Source: JBBRDU01 sp038230335
GTDB lineage: Bacteria > Verrucomicrobiota > Verrucomicrobiia > Chthoniobacterales > UBA10450
Reading direction: 5' to 3'
Assembly: GCA_038230335.1 (NCBI GenBank)
Contig: JBBRNL010000013.1
Location: forward strand, 1 to 64,000
Length of the DNA: 64,000 nucleotides
Shown here: one piece after another, positions 53,191 through 61,174 of the stretch
Layout of the letters: every line of letters begins with the position of its first letter
Position numbering within the stretch: position 1 is the stretch's first letter
Notes under the pieces: generated by a model
What the model was told of the DNA's origin: nothing
Databases searched by the model: none
What the model saw: the letters and a program-made list of their open reading frames with translations, nothing else
Translations under genes and position numbers: made by a program

Positions 53191-54222
53191 TCAGCGCTCG
53201 CTCCAATCGAGCACGATCTTGCCGGAGCTGCCGGACTTCATGAGCTCGACCCCTTCTTTAAATTGAGTGTAGGGCAGGCGATGGGTGATGACCGGCGAGA
53301 TATCTAGGCCGGATTGGATCATGGCCGTCATCTTGTACCAGGTTTCGTACATCTCCCGGCCGTAGATTCCCTTGATCGTGAGCGCACTGAATACGACGGC
53401 GTTCCAATCGACCGCGGCGCTACCGGGCATAATGCCGAGGAGCGCAATTTTGCCTCCGTGAAACATATTCGGCAGAATGTCGGCGAACGCTTTCGGATTG
53501 CCCGACATCTCCAGGGCCACGTCGAATCCTTCTTTCAGTCCGAGCGTTTTCATGGCGTCGGAAAGTTTTTCGCTGCGCACGTCGAGCGCGAGCGTAGCGC
53601 CCATTTTCCGGGCTAGGTCGAGCCGGTACGGATTGACGTCAGTAATCACAACGTGACGCGCGCCGGCCTGCTTGCAGATGGGCACAGCCATGCAACCGAT
53701 CGGGCCGGCCCCGGTGATAAGCACATCTTCACCGATGAGGTCAAAGGAGAGGGCGGTATGGACGGCATTGCCTAACGGGTCGAAGCAGGAGAGCACATCT
53801 AGCAGGATCGATGGATCGGCATGCCACAAATTGGATTGCGGGATGGATACGAACTCGGCCCAGGCGCCGGGGCGGTTCACGCCCACGCCTTGCGTATTCG
53901 GACAAAGATGACGGCGACCGGCCAGGCAATTCCGGCAGTGCCCGCACGTGATGTGCCCTTCCACCGCAACAAGGTCACCCGGCGCGAAGCCTTTGACGTG
54001 GTCCCCCACCTTCTCGATCACCCCGACGAATTCATGACCGATCGTCATCGGCACAGGAATGGTCTTCTGCGCCCACGCGTCCCAGTTATATATATGAACG
54101 TCCGTGCCGCAGATGGATGTCTTGAGCACGCGGATGAGAACATCGTCACCCTGCGGTTCCGGAACGGGTACTTCCTCCAGCCAGAGTCCCGGCTCGGCCC
54201 GATTTTTCACGACCGCTTTCAT
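53191..54222 (-). CDS. tdh: L-threonine 3-dehydrogenase
   Basis: This 343-residue zinc medium-chain dehydrogenase oxidises threonine to 2-amino-3-ketobutyrate with NAD. It is very close to the E. coli enzyme throughout: KTSICGTDVHIYNWDAW (catalytic zinc Cys), GHEFVGVIEKVGD, EGHITCGHCRNCLAG (structural zinc Cys), FDPLGNAVHTALSFDL, GAGPIGCMAVPICKQAG and IKGIYGREMYETWYKM. I use the ATG at 54222; a GTG four codons upstream is possible. Its usual partner kbl follows on the same strand but is separated by a divergent lipoprotein gene, so they may not share a transcript. Confidence 0.96.
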   Translation of the reverse strand: MKAVVKNRAEPGLWLEEVPVPEPQGDDVLIRVLKTSICGTDVHIYNWDAWAQKTIPVPMTIGHEFVGVIEKVGDHVKGFAPGDLVAVEGHITCGHCRNCLAGRRHLCPNTQGVGVNRPGAWAEFVSIPQSNLWHADPSILLDVLSCFDPLGNAVHTALSFDLIGEDVLITGAGPIGCMAVPICKQAGARHVVITDVNPYRLDLARKMGATLALDVRSEKLSDAMKTLGLKEGFDVALEMSGNPKAFADILPNMFHGGKIALLGIMPGSAAVDWNAVVFSALTIKGIYGREMYETWYKMTAMIQSGLDISPVITHRLPYTQFKEGVELMKSGSSGKIVLDWSER

Positions 54223-54381
54223 GGTCTTTTGCACAAGGGCAAATTAGACGGCGATGGCCGCTCCGCAATTCTGACGCGCGCAGAAAGGGCCGCGGCCGAG
54301 TAGCGGCGCTTTGGCGCGGCATCTTCCAAACGTGCGAACCGCTATGGACAAACCGCTTTCTCGTCGGGATGATGACAACAC

Positions 54382-55296
54382 ATGCCCGTGACCCTCGAGC
54401 AAGCGCCACCAAAGCCCGTCACGGCGCGTAAGACTTTCGTTTTCCGTTTTTTCAGTACGATTACGCTTTGGTCGGTTGCCTTGTTCATTGCGCTGTCCGG
54501 TCATGAAGGCGCTTTCTGGGGATTGATCAGTCTCTTCGCATTTATCGGGTTATGGGAATTTTATACCATGCTCGATCACAAAGGGCTGCCCAACTTCAAG
54601 ATCACCGGAATGATCTGCGGCGCCATCATGCTGAGTGGCAGCTTCTATTACTTCAGCCACGTCGGACCGGCGCGCTCCTACGATTTTGAACTCTCGGTCT
54701 TGTTGCTTTTTCTTCTGACCGTTTTTACGCGTCAGATCTTTGCGCGATTACGCGACGACGAGCCGTTGCAAACGATGGCTTACACCTTGTTTGGCCTTCT
54801 CTATGTGATCTGGCTCTTCAACTTCGTGACGAAAATTGTTTACGTCACACCGCGTACCAGCACCGGCCAGGTGACGGGTCAGTTCTACTGTCTCTATTTG
54901 ATTGCCGTCACGAAATTCAGCGACATGGGAGCCTATCTCGTGGGGAGCCTGATCGGGCGGCATCAAATGATCCCGCACATCAGTCCGAAGAAAACATGGG
55001 AAGGATTTTGTGGCGCTCTCGCCTTTTCATCCCTGGCCAGCCTCGGACTTCTCAAATTGATGCCGGCGCAGTTGTCGGCCCTGACCTGGACCGACGGGTT
55101 AATCCTGGGACTACTCCTGGGATTTGCCGCCGTGGTGGGCGATTTGGCCGAATCGATCATCAAGCGAAGCACGGGAGTGAAAGACTCCGGAGGTTTCTTT
55201 CCGGGAATAGGAGGATCGCTTGATCTGATAGACAGTTTGTTATTCACCGCGCCGCTCCTCTATTTTTATCTGCGATTAGTGGTCCGGCTGCCGTGA
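54382..55296 (+). CDS. cdsA: Phosphatidate cytidylyltransferase
   Basis: This 304-residue integral membrane protein has about eight hydrophobic segments. The CdsA signature region is KFSDMGAYLVGSLIGRHQM, SPKKTWEGFCGAL and, near the C-terminus, GDLAESIIKRSTGVKDSGG followed by FPGIGGSLDLIDSLLF. It converts phosphatidic acid and CTP to CDP-diacylglycerol, the precursor of phospholipids. The order cdsA-dxr-rseP matches many bacteria, but uppS, which usually precedes it, is not found upstream here. Confidence 0.95.
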   Translation: MPVTLEQAPPKPVTARKTFVFRFFSTITLWSVALFIALSGHEGAFWGLISLFAFIGLWEFYTMLDHKGLPNFKITGMICGAIMLSGSFYYFSHVGPARSYDFELSVLLLFLLTVFTRQIFARLRDDEPLQTMAYTLFGLLYVIWLFNFVTKIVYVTPRTSTGQVTGQFYCLYLIAVTKFSDMGAYLVGSLIGRHQMIPHISPKKTWEGFCGALAFSSLASLGLLKLMPAQLSALTWTDGLILGLLLGFAAVVGDLAESIIKRSTGVKDSGGFFPGIGGSLDLIDSLLFTAPLLYFYLRLVVRLP

Positions 55297-55321
55297 GTTT
55301 CAGGTCGGATATGATCAGGTC

Positions 55322-56470
55322 ATGAAAGCGAAGCGTGTCGTCGTGCTCGGCGCAACTGGCTCCATTGGCGAAAGCGCGCTCAAGGTTGCGCACGACATTC
55401 CGGAGCGGATGGAAATTGTCGGACTGGCCGCCAACAGTAATGCCGAAAAACTGGCGGCGGCCGCGAACAAAGTTCGACCCCAGGCGGTCTGCCTAACGGA
55501 CGATTCAATGATCGATTCGCTGCGCCGTGCGCTCAATTACGAGCCCCGGATTTTTTCGGGCGAGGCCGGTTTGTGTGAGATCGCGGCGCTGGCCGACGCG
55601 GACATGATATTGATCGCAATTGTCGGGACGGGCGGACTGCGACCGGCCCTGGCCGCGATTGCGGCCGGAAAGGATCTGGCCATCGCGAGCAAAGAGATTC
55701 TGGTCATGGCCGGTGAGATCGTGATGCGGGCCGCGCGTGACAAGGGCATCCATATCCTGCCAGTTGATAGTGAGCACAACGCCATCTTCCAATGTCTCGA
55801 TGGCCGTGTTTCTGATGTGCGCCGGATTATCCTGACCGCGTCGGGCGGACCCTTCCGCGAGACGCCCGGCCGTGAGTTCGATGCGATCACGCTGGAACAA
55901 GCCCTGAAGCACCCGACCTGGAACATGGGTCCGAAGATTACGATCGATTCGGCCACTCTATTTAACAAAGGCCTGGAGATGATCGAAGCGCACTGGTTGT
56001 TTGGCGTGGAAATGGCACGCGTCGAAGTGGTGGTCCATCCGCAGAGCATCGTTCACTCCATGGTTGAATTTGCGGACGGCTCCACGCTCGCGCAGTTGAG
56101 TTACTCCGACATGTGTTTCCCCATCCAGTATGCGGTCACGTGGCCGGACCGCGTCCCGAACTCGCTTCCTCCGCTCGATTTTGCGACTCTGTCGAAACTG
56201 GAGTTCTCGGTCCCGCGTTACGCCGATTTTCCGGCTTTGAATCTGGCCCGGCGCGCGGGCGAAAGCGGCGGCACGATGCCCGCCGTCTTGAATGCGGCGA
56301 ATGAGGCGGCGGTGGACGCATTTTTGAACCGAAGGACGGGCTTTCCCTCCATTTGGCGGACGGTCGAGGAAGTGATGGGTCGCCACACGACCGTTGCGCA
56401 TCCAGATCTCGATGCAATATTGCAGGCCGATCAATGGGCGCGTGCGGAGGCGCGCCGACTCGTCGGGTAA
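55322..56470 (+). CDS. dxr: 1-deoxy-D-xylulose 5-phosphate reductoisomerase
   Basis: DXR makes 2-C-methyl-D-erythritol 4-phosphate, the first committed MEP-pathway step, and is NADPH-dependent. The 382-residue length is normal. Motifs are VVLGATGSIGESAL (NADPH binding), ASKEILVMAGE, LPVDSEHNAIFQCL (metal Asp/Glu), LTASGGPFRETP, NMGPKITIDSATLFNKGLE and HPQSIVHSMVEF. It begins 25 bases after cdsA. The later MEP enzyme IspG is encoded downstream in the same run. Confidence 0.97.
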   Translation: MKAKRVVVLGATGSIGESALKVAHDIPERMEIVGLAANSNAEKLAAAANKVRPQAVCLTDDSMIDSLRRALNYEPRIFSGEAGLCEIAALADADMILIAIVGTGGLRPALAAIAAGKDLAIASKEILVMAGEIVMRAARDKGIHILPVDSEHNAIFQCLDGRVSDVRRIILTASGGPFRETPGREFDAITLEQALKHPTWNMGPKITIDSATLFNKGLEMIEAHWLFGVEMARVEVVVHPQSIVHSMVEFADGSTLAQLSYSDMCFPIQYAVTWPDRVPNSLPPLDFATLSKLEFSVPRYADFPALNLARRAGESGGTMPAVLNAANEAAVDAFLNRRTGFPSIWRTVEEVMGRHTTVAHPDLDAILQADQWARAEARRLVG

Positions 56471-56485
56471 CAAGTTTCATTGCTC

Positions 56486-57895
56486 ATGCTCCTTTACGTC
56501 GCTCGGTTCATATTCGTTCTTCTCGAAGTTCTCATCCTTTTTAACCTGCTCATCGTCGTGCATGAGCTGGGCCATTTCCTGGCCGCCCGCTGGCGCGGTT
56601 TATACATCGAGAAATTCGGCATCTGGTTTGGCAAACCGATCTGGAAGAAAACGGTGAACGGCGTTCAGTACTCGCTTGGCTCACTGCCCTTTGGCGGATT
56701 TGTGGCTCTCCCGCAGCTCGCGCCCATGGATATCATCGAAGGCAAGGCCGATGTGGACCGGGCCCAGCTTCCGCCCATCTCCGCCATCGATAAGATCATC
56801 GTGGCCGTGGCCGGTCCTTTCTTCAGCATCCTTCTCGCTGTGCTCATCGCGACCTTGATTTGGTTCGTGGGTTATCCGGTCAGCGAATCCGACACGACTA
56901 CGACCGTTGGCTACATCCTGCCCGAATCGCCCGCCCTCAACGTGGTGCAGCCAGGGGACAAGATTCTCGAAGTCGACGGCAAACCGGTGAAACGTTTTCT
57001 CGGAATGAATGACAGCGTGAGTTGGAATGTCGTGCGCAGCGAAGGCAACAAGATTCCGATCAAGCTGGAGCGGGCGGGGGCCGTGCAGACCGTTGCCGTC
57101 GAACCGTATCGCGCGGAGACCCGCGGCTGGAGCCGCAAAAGCGTGCGGCAACTTCTCATCCTGCCGGCGCAAACGTCTGTGGTTGAGAAAGTCGAAGCCA
57201 ATTCTCCGGCGGCGGCGGCCGGGTTGCGGCCATCCGACATCATTCGCGGATTCGACCAGACACCCATATTTAACCCGATCGCGCTGATGGATCATATCAG
57301 CAAAAATCCCGATGCGCCGATGGTGCTGCACGTGGAACGGGCTGGATCCAGGCTGGACATTTCGGTCAAGCCCGCGCTGCTCCCGACGGAGGGGAAACAG
57401 AAGTCCCGCATCGGCATTCAGTGGGCCGACCAAATGACCCTGGCCCATCCCACACCGTTCGAGCAGATCCATAACAGCGTAACGAGTACGCTGAACACGA
57501 TCGCCGCGGTGGCGTCGCCGAAATCGGACATCAAGCTGCAGCATCTTAGCGGGCCGATCGGGATTGTGCGCATTTATTACCTTCTCTTTCAGAGCGACTA
57601 CGGCTGGCGTCTCGCCCTTTGGTTCAGCGTCATTTTGAATGTGAATCTGGCCATCCTGAACATGATGCCTATTCCGGTCCTGGACGGCGGTCACATCGTG
57701 CTCGGCATCGTCGAATCGGTTCGACGCAAGCCGCTGCCGACGAAGCTGCTCGAATACGTGCAGGGATTTTGCACAGTCGTGATCGTCGCCGTCATTCTTT
57801 ACATCACCTTCTTCGATATCCAGGATTTGCCTTTCGTCCGAAAGAACCTGGACCGATTCGAGCACCAGAAACAAAAAGAACCGGGCGCGCCCTAG
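56486..57895 (+). CDS. rseP: Site-2 intramembrane metalloprotease
   Basis: This RseP-type S2P protease of about 469 residues has an N-terminal TM containing the zinc motif HELGH (from His26). A PDZ domain pair lies in the middle (PGDKILEVDGKPVKRF; ANSPAAAAGLRPSDIIRGFD). The second metal motif is NMMPIPVLDGGHIV near the C-terminus, between TM segments. It releases membrane-bound regulators or clears signal-peptide remnants. I use the ATG at 56486; a TTG at 56480 is also in frame. It is 15 bases after dxr and 56 bases before ispG. Confidence 0.95.
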   Translation: MLLYVARFIFVLLEVLILFNLLIVVHELGHFLAARWRGLYIEKFGIWFGKPIWKKTVNGVQYSLGSLPFGGFVALPQLAPMDIIEGKADVDRAQLPPISAIDKIIVAVAGPFFSILLAVLIATLIWFVGYPVSESDTTTTVGYILPESPALNVVQPGDKILEVDGKPVKRFLGMNDSVSWNVVRSEGNKIPIKLERAGAVQTVAVEPYRAETRGWSRKSVRQLLILPAQTSVVEKVEANSPAAAAGLRPSDIIRGFDQTPIFNPIALMDHISKNPDAPMVLHVERAGSRLDISVKPALLPTEGKQKSRIGIQWADQMTLAHPTPFEQIHNSVTSTLNTIAAVASPKSDIKLQHLSGPIGIVRIYYLLFQSDYGWRLALWFSVILNVNLAILNMMPIPVLDGGHIVLGIVESVRRKPLPTKLLEYVQGFCTVVIVAVILYITFFDIQDLPFVRKNLDRFEHQKQKEPGAP

Positions 57896-57951
57896 ACTCG
57901 TCTTCGCACGTCTCGTTGCGTGGAGTGGCCCGCGCTTTTAGATTCGGACCT

Positions 57952-59838
57952 GTGAGTTACTGCCACTCGCCCTTTTCCTATGCCCGGCGCGTTTCCCGCG
58001 AGGTCATGGTCGGGCCCATCGGCGTGGGGGGGTCCAACCCCGTCCGGGTTCAATCGATGATCACTTGCGACACGATGGACACGGAAGCGTCCATCGCGCA
58101 GACGCTCGAGCTGGCCGCGGTCGGTTGTGAGATCGTCCGCATCACCGCGCCCACCGTAAGGGACTCGCGCAATCTCGAGCTGGTCGTCAAAGGCTTGCGC
58201 GCGCGAGACTGCCACGTTCCTATCGTAGCCGATATTCATTTCAAACCGGACGCCGCCTTGGAAGCGGCCAAATGGGTGGATAAGGTGCGAATTAATCCGG
58301 GCAATTACGCGGACTCTAAAAAGTTCGCGACGCGCGAATACACGGACGAGCAGTATGCGGCCGAGATCGAGCGGATCCGCGAGCGATTTTCGCCGCTCGT
58401 CCAACTGTGCAAGGAGCGCGGAATCGCCATTCGCATCGGGACTAATCACGGGTCTCTCAGCGACCGTATTATGAACCGCTATGGCGACACGCCTCTCGGC
58501 ATGGTGGAAAGCGCGCTCGAATTTGCCCGGATCGCACGTGAACTTGATTACCACGCCTTCATCTTTTCCATGAAGTCGAGCAATCCGAAGGTCATGATCG
58601 CGGCCTATCGACTGCTCGTCGCGCGACTGAACGACTTGGATGCTGAGGAAATGGCGAAAGGTAGGGACGGTTCATCCGAAGCGCCCGGGCCATTGGGGTC
58701 AATCGCCCCTGCCTGGAACTATCCGATCCACCTTGGAGTGACGGAGGCGGGCGACGGAGAAGATGCGCGCATCAAGAGCGCCATCGGGATTGGTTCACTT
58801 CTGGCCGACGGGATTGGTGACACCATCCGCGTGTCGCTGACGGAAGATAGCGTGCACGAGATTCCAGTGGCGCAAGCGCTGGTCGAACGCACCACTCGAC
58901 CCGCGACGGCATCGTGCGACGCAGCATTAAGTGGGCAGCAACATCTCTCCTTCGACCCTTTTTCCTACGGGCGCCGCGCCACTGACCGAATATTGTTGCC
59001 GGCCGTGGCGGATCCAGCGACGCCGCGGATAGGCGTAGGCGGGGAGGAGCTGATTCGTGTAGTCGTTAGGCGAGCGAGTTTCGAGAGGATTGCCCATAAG
59101 ATCGCCCATATGGGCGACTACAAGCCGGAGATCGTCTATGAGGAGGCTGAGGTCGAAGAAGTCGATCCGTTCGACGACGCGGCCATCGCGCGCTTAAACG
59201 AAATGCGAGAGTCCCGGCTCGTCACGGTAAAAGAGGGGGTTGATTTGCCTACCATTGCGGCGTTTCGCCTGCTCGCGGCCAAACTGCAAGCACGGCATCC
59301 GATTTTACTGAAGGATACGTTCAGTAATTCACCCCGGGAGGCAGGCGCAGATTTTCTGCCCACGCTCCTCAAGGCTTCTATTCATATCGGTTCCCTCCTG
59401 TGCGACGGGATTGGAGATGCCATTCTGGTGCAAGGCGAGGAAGCGCCCGGTCAGGCCTTGCGCCTTTCCTACAATATTTTGCAGGCAGCCGGCGCGCGGA
59501 TCTTTAAGACCGATTACGTCGCCTGTCCCTCGTGCGGGCGCACCTTGTTCAATCTGCAAACCACCACGGCCCGCATCAAGGCTGCCACCCTGCACCTGAA
59601 GGGCGTCAAGATTGCCATCATGGGTTGCATCGTGAATGGCCCCGGTGAGATGGCCGACGCAGATTTCGGCTACGTCGGCGGTGCGCCCGGCAAAGTGAAT
59701 CTGTACGTCGGCAAGACTCCCGTGAAATTCAATATTCCGGAAGCGGACGCGGTCGAGCGGCTGCAGGATTTGATCCGGGAGCACGGCAAATGGATCGATC
59801 CGGTAACGCAGCCGACTCCGGCTGAGTTGCAATCCTAG
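57952..59838 (+). CDS. ispG: 4-hydroxy-3-methylbut-2-en-1-yl diphosphate synthase, long form, with internal repeat insertion
   Basis: IspG/GcpE (628 residues) converts MEcPP to HMBPP with a 4Fe-4S cluster. The long form has a TIM-barrel (IGVGGSNPVRVQSMITCDTMD, VADIHFKPDAAL, RIGTNHGSLSDRI, YPIHLGVTEAGDGED), an extra middle domain found in chlamydiae, plants and relatives, and the cluster domain. Cluster ligands are Cys525 and Cys528 (CPSCGRTLFN) and Cys559 (MGCIVNGPGEMADADFGYVG). The start is a GTG at 57952. Residues about 236-254 (RDGSSEAPGPLGSIAPA) are encoded by a dispersed repeat and interrupt a normally short loop before WNYPIHLGV. The reading frame is preserved. Confidence 0.93.
   Translation: MSYCHSPFSYARRVSREVMVGPIGVGGSNPVRVQSMITCDTMDTEASIAQTLELAAVGCEIVRITAPTVRDSRNLELVVKGLRARDCHVPIVADIHFKPDAALEAAKWVDKVRINPGNYADSKKFATREYTDEQYAAEIERIRERFSPLVQLCKERGIAIRIGTNHGSLSDRIMNRYGDTPLGMVESALEFARIARELDYHAFIFSMKSSNPKVMIAAYRLLVARLNDLDAEEMAKGRDGSSEAPGPLGSIAPAWNYPIHLGVTEAGDGEDARIKSAIGIGSLLADGIGDTIRVSLTEDSVHEIPVAQALVERTTRPATASCDAALSGQQHLSFDPFSYGRRATDRILLPAVADPATPRIGVGGEELIRVVVRRASFERIAHKIAHMGDYKPEIVYEEAEVEEVDPFDDAAIARLNEMRESRLVTVKEGVDLPTIAAFRLLAAKLQARHPILLKDTFSNSPREAGADFLPTLLKASIHIGSLLCDGIGDAILVQGEEAPGQALRLSYNILQAAGARIFKTDYVACPSCGRTLFNLQTTTARIKAATLHLKGVKIAIMGCIVNGPGEMADADFGYVGGAPGKVNLYVGKTPVKFNIPEADAVERLQDLIREHGKWIDPVTQPTPAELQS
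58659..58714 (-). repeat. Dispersed AGGTAGGG repeat inserted in ispG, copy 4
   Basis: The 56 bases run from AGGTAGGG to CCCCTGCCT, inverted ends with one mismatch. GGTCAATCGCCCCTGCCT is 17/18 identical to the reverse complement of the left end of the complete copy at 44938. The left end (AGGTAGGGACGGTTCATCCG) matches both the other end of that copy and copy 1. It is read through in frame as part of IspG. Confidence 0.7.
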
Positions 59839-59969
59839 GAACCCAGCAGCGATGACTGGTGCGTCCAAGTCGGATGGACGTGACACGCAGTTGGCAGGGA
59901 AACCAATCGGATGCAGCGCACCTGAAAAAGGGGGCCTTTCATCTCCGCCCCTAGGGCGATGGAATCTGG

Positions 59970-60007
59970 ATCATTTCACTTGAGCGAAATGATTTGATTG
60001 TTTTTCC
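59970..60007 (+). terminator. Rho-independent terminator after ispG
   Basis: ATCATTTC-(8 bases)-GAAATGAT forms an eight-pair stem (59970-59993), followed by the T-rich tract TTGATTGTTTTTCC. It is 131 bases after the ispG stop and upstream of the DUF6600 gene, so it probably ends the cdsA-dxr-rseP-ispG transcript. Confidence 0.5.
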
Positions 60008-60082
60008 GCGACCTCCTTAAACTGAGCGTCAACGAGAAGGGGACAGGGCTCGAGCAGTGAAACTCAAACACTTAGCTTACCT

Positions 60083-61090
60083 ATGAAGAAACATTGGCCT
60101 CTCTTTTTGATCGCATTCGCCGTTTTCACCCTCGTTGCGGTAACCACACGCGCCGGCACCATTTTCTATTCGGCCATTCCGGCGGCCCAAAGCGACGCGA
60201 ATTCCGGAATCAGCTCAGACAATCAATATACTACTGCGATCGACGGTGGTAACAGTCGCGGCACCGATCGCGTCATTAATGGAATCACCCTTTCTGCCCT
60301 GTCGGCCACCGGGCAGTCCGCCACGGCCGATAACGGGACCCTGAATGCGCTGGCCGGAAATCTTTCCAATGCCGGAGGCGCCAGCGCCAGCATTCAGGCG
60401 GACGGAGTGCTCAAGGATGTCTTGTCCGACATGACCTTTAACAATGGTGCGACCGATAATTCGCAACAGGAAATTGTGCTGGACCCGTCCAGCCTGCAGT
60501 CGGGGACGACTTATGATCTGCGCGTTTATATCGCCAATGCCGCGGGCCAAAATCGACAGGTGAACATCGCCTTTGTCGGAGACGGCAAGGCCGCGGTCGA
60601 GACGGGATTTTTTAACGAAGATGACGCCAAGACCTCGGCCGGGGGATTTACCGACTCCAACCAGGCTTATTACATCAATTATCGGTTTACGTGGGATGGC
60701 GACTCGACGCCGGGCGTCACGATCACGCAAAAAGCAGGGAGTGCGCCTTTTGTTCTGTATGCGCTGACCAATCAGGTGGTGGCGGGCGGCGGCAGTGCGG
60801 AAGCGGCCCCGACCCAGGCTCAGGAAGGCCTAACGAATGGTCAGGTCAACGTGGAATCGGATAAAGTGGGAGTGGAGAGCGACGATTTTTACGCGAGCGA
60901 ATCGCTCAATACGAACGGCCACTGGGTGAAGTTGGACAAATGGGGCAGCTGCTGGCAGCCGACCAAGGTCTCGACGGGATGGTGTCCTTACACCAACGGC
61001 AACTGGCGGGAGTGTGACGATTGCGGCTGGACCTTTGTCTCCGAAGAGCCCTGGGCCTGGGCTTGTTATCCGGCCGATGGGCCAAAGTGA
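60083..61090 (+). CDS. Exported DUF6600-type protein, N-terminal part before frameshift
   Basis: This 335-residue frame has a signal peptide (KKHWPLFLIAFAVFTLVAVTTRA). A long Ala/Gly/Asn/Thr-rich region follows, then a DUF6600-like repeat area: GHWVKLDKWGSCWQPTKV, GWCPYTNGNWRECDDCGWTF and EEPWAWACY. It then ends abruptly in PADGPK and a TGA. The family normally continues GRWxxxxxGWCWVPGRVWAP. That continuation is present in the next frame from 61072, so this is the 5' part of a longer gene broken at about 61070. Translation of this part alone would give a truncated secreted protein. A cell-surface or matrix role is inferred. Confidence 0.7.
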   Translation: MKKHWPLFLIAFAVFTLVAVTTRAGTIFYSAIPAAQSDANSGISSDNQYTTAIDGGNSRGTDRVINGITLSALSATGQSATADNGTLNALAGNLSNAGGASASIQADGVLKDVLSDMTFNNGATDNSQQEIVLDPSSLQSGTTYDLRVYIANAAGQNRQVNIAFVGDGKAAVETGFFNEDDAKTSAGGFTDSNQAYYINYRFTWDGDSTPGVTITQKAGSAPFVLYALTNQVVAGGGSAEAAPTQAQEGLTNGQVNVESDKVGVESDDFYASESLNTNGHWVKLDKWGSCWQPTKVSTGWCPYTNGNWRECDDCGWTFVSEEPWAWACYPADGPK

Positions 61091-61174
61091 AGTCCGGCTG
61101 CGGATGGTGCTGGGTTCCAGGACGCGTCTGGGCGCCCTCTTGGGTTTCGTGGCGGCAGGGTTCGAGACGAAAAA
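61070..61174 (+). other. Out-of-frame segment between two compensating frameshifts
   Basis: From 61072 the sequence reads GRWAKVKSGCGWCWVPGRVW then APSWVSWRQGS in a shifted frame. At about 61165-61174, around a run of five A, it returns to the original frame as KCSCIGWAPLPPEQGCDIN. The first break fits loss of one base (or four) at TTATCCGG. The second fits gain of one base. Both are needed to join the two flanking open frames into one DUF6600 protein. Confidence 0.75.

Noticed and set aside
56681..57874. 397-codon open frame antisense to rseP
   Set aside because: It is a shadow of the RseP gene, which has intact HELGH and PDZ motifs.
57619..57951. Upstream extension of the ispG frame into rseP
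   Set aside because: It overlaps conserved RseP coding sequence; IspG homology begins just after the GTG at 57952.
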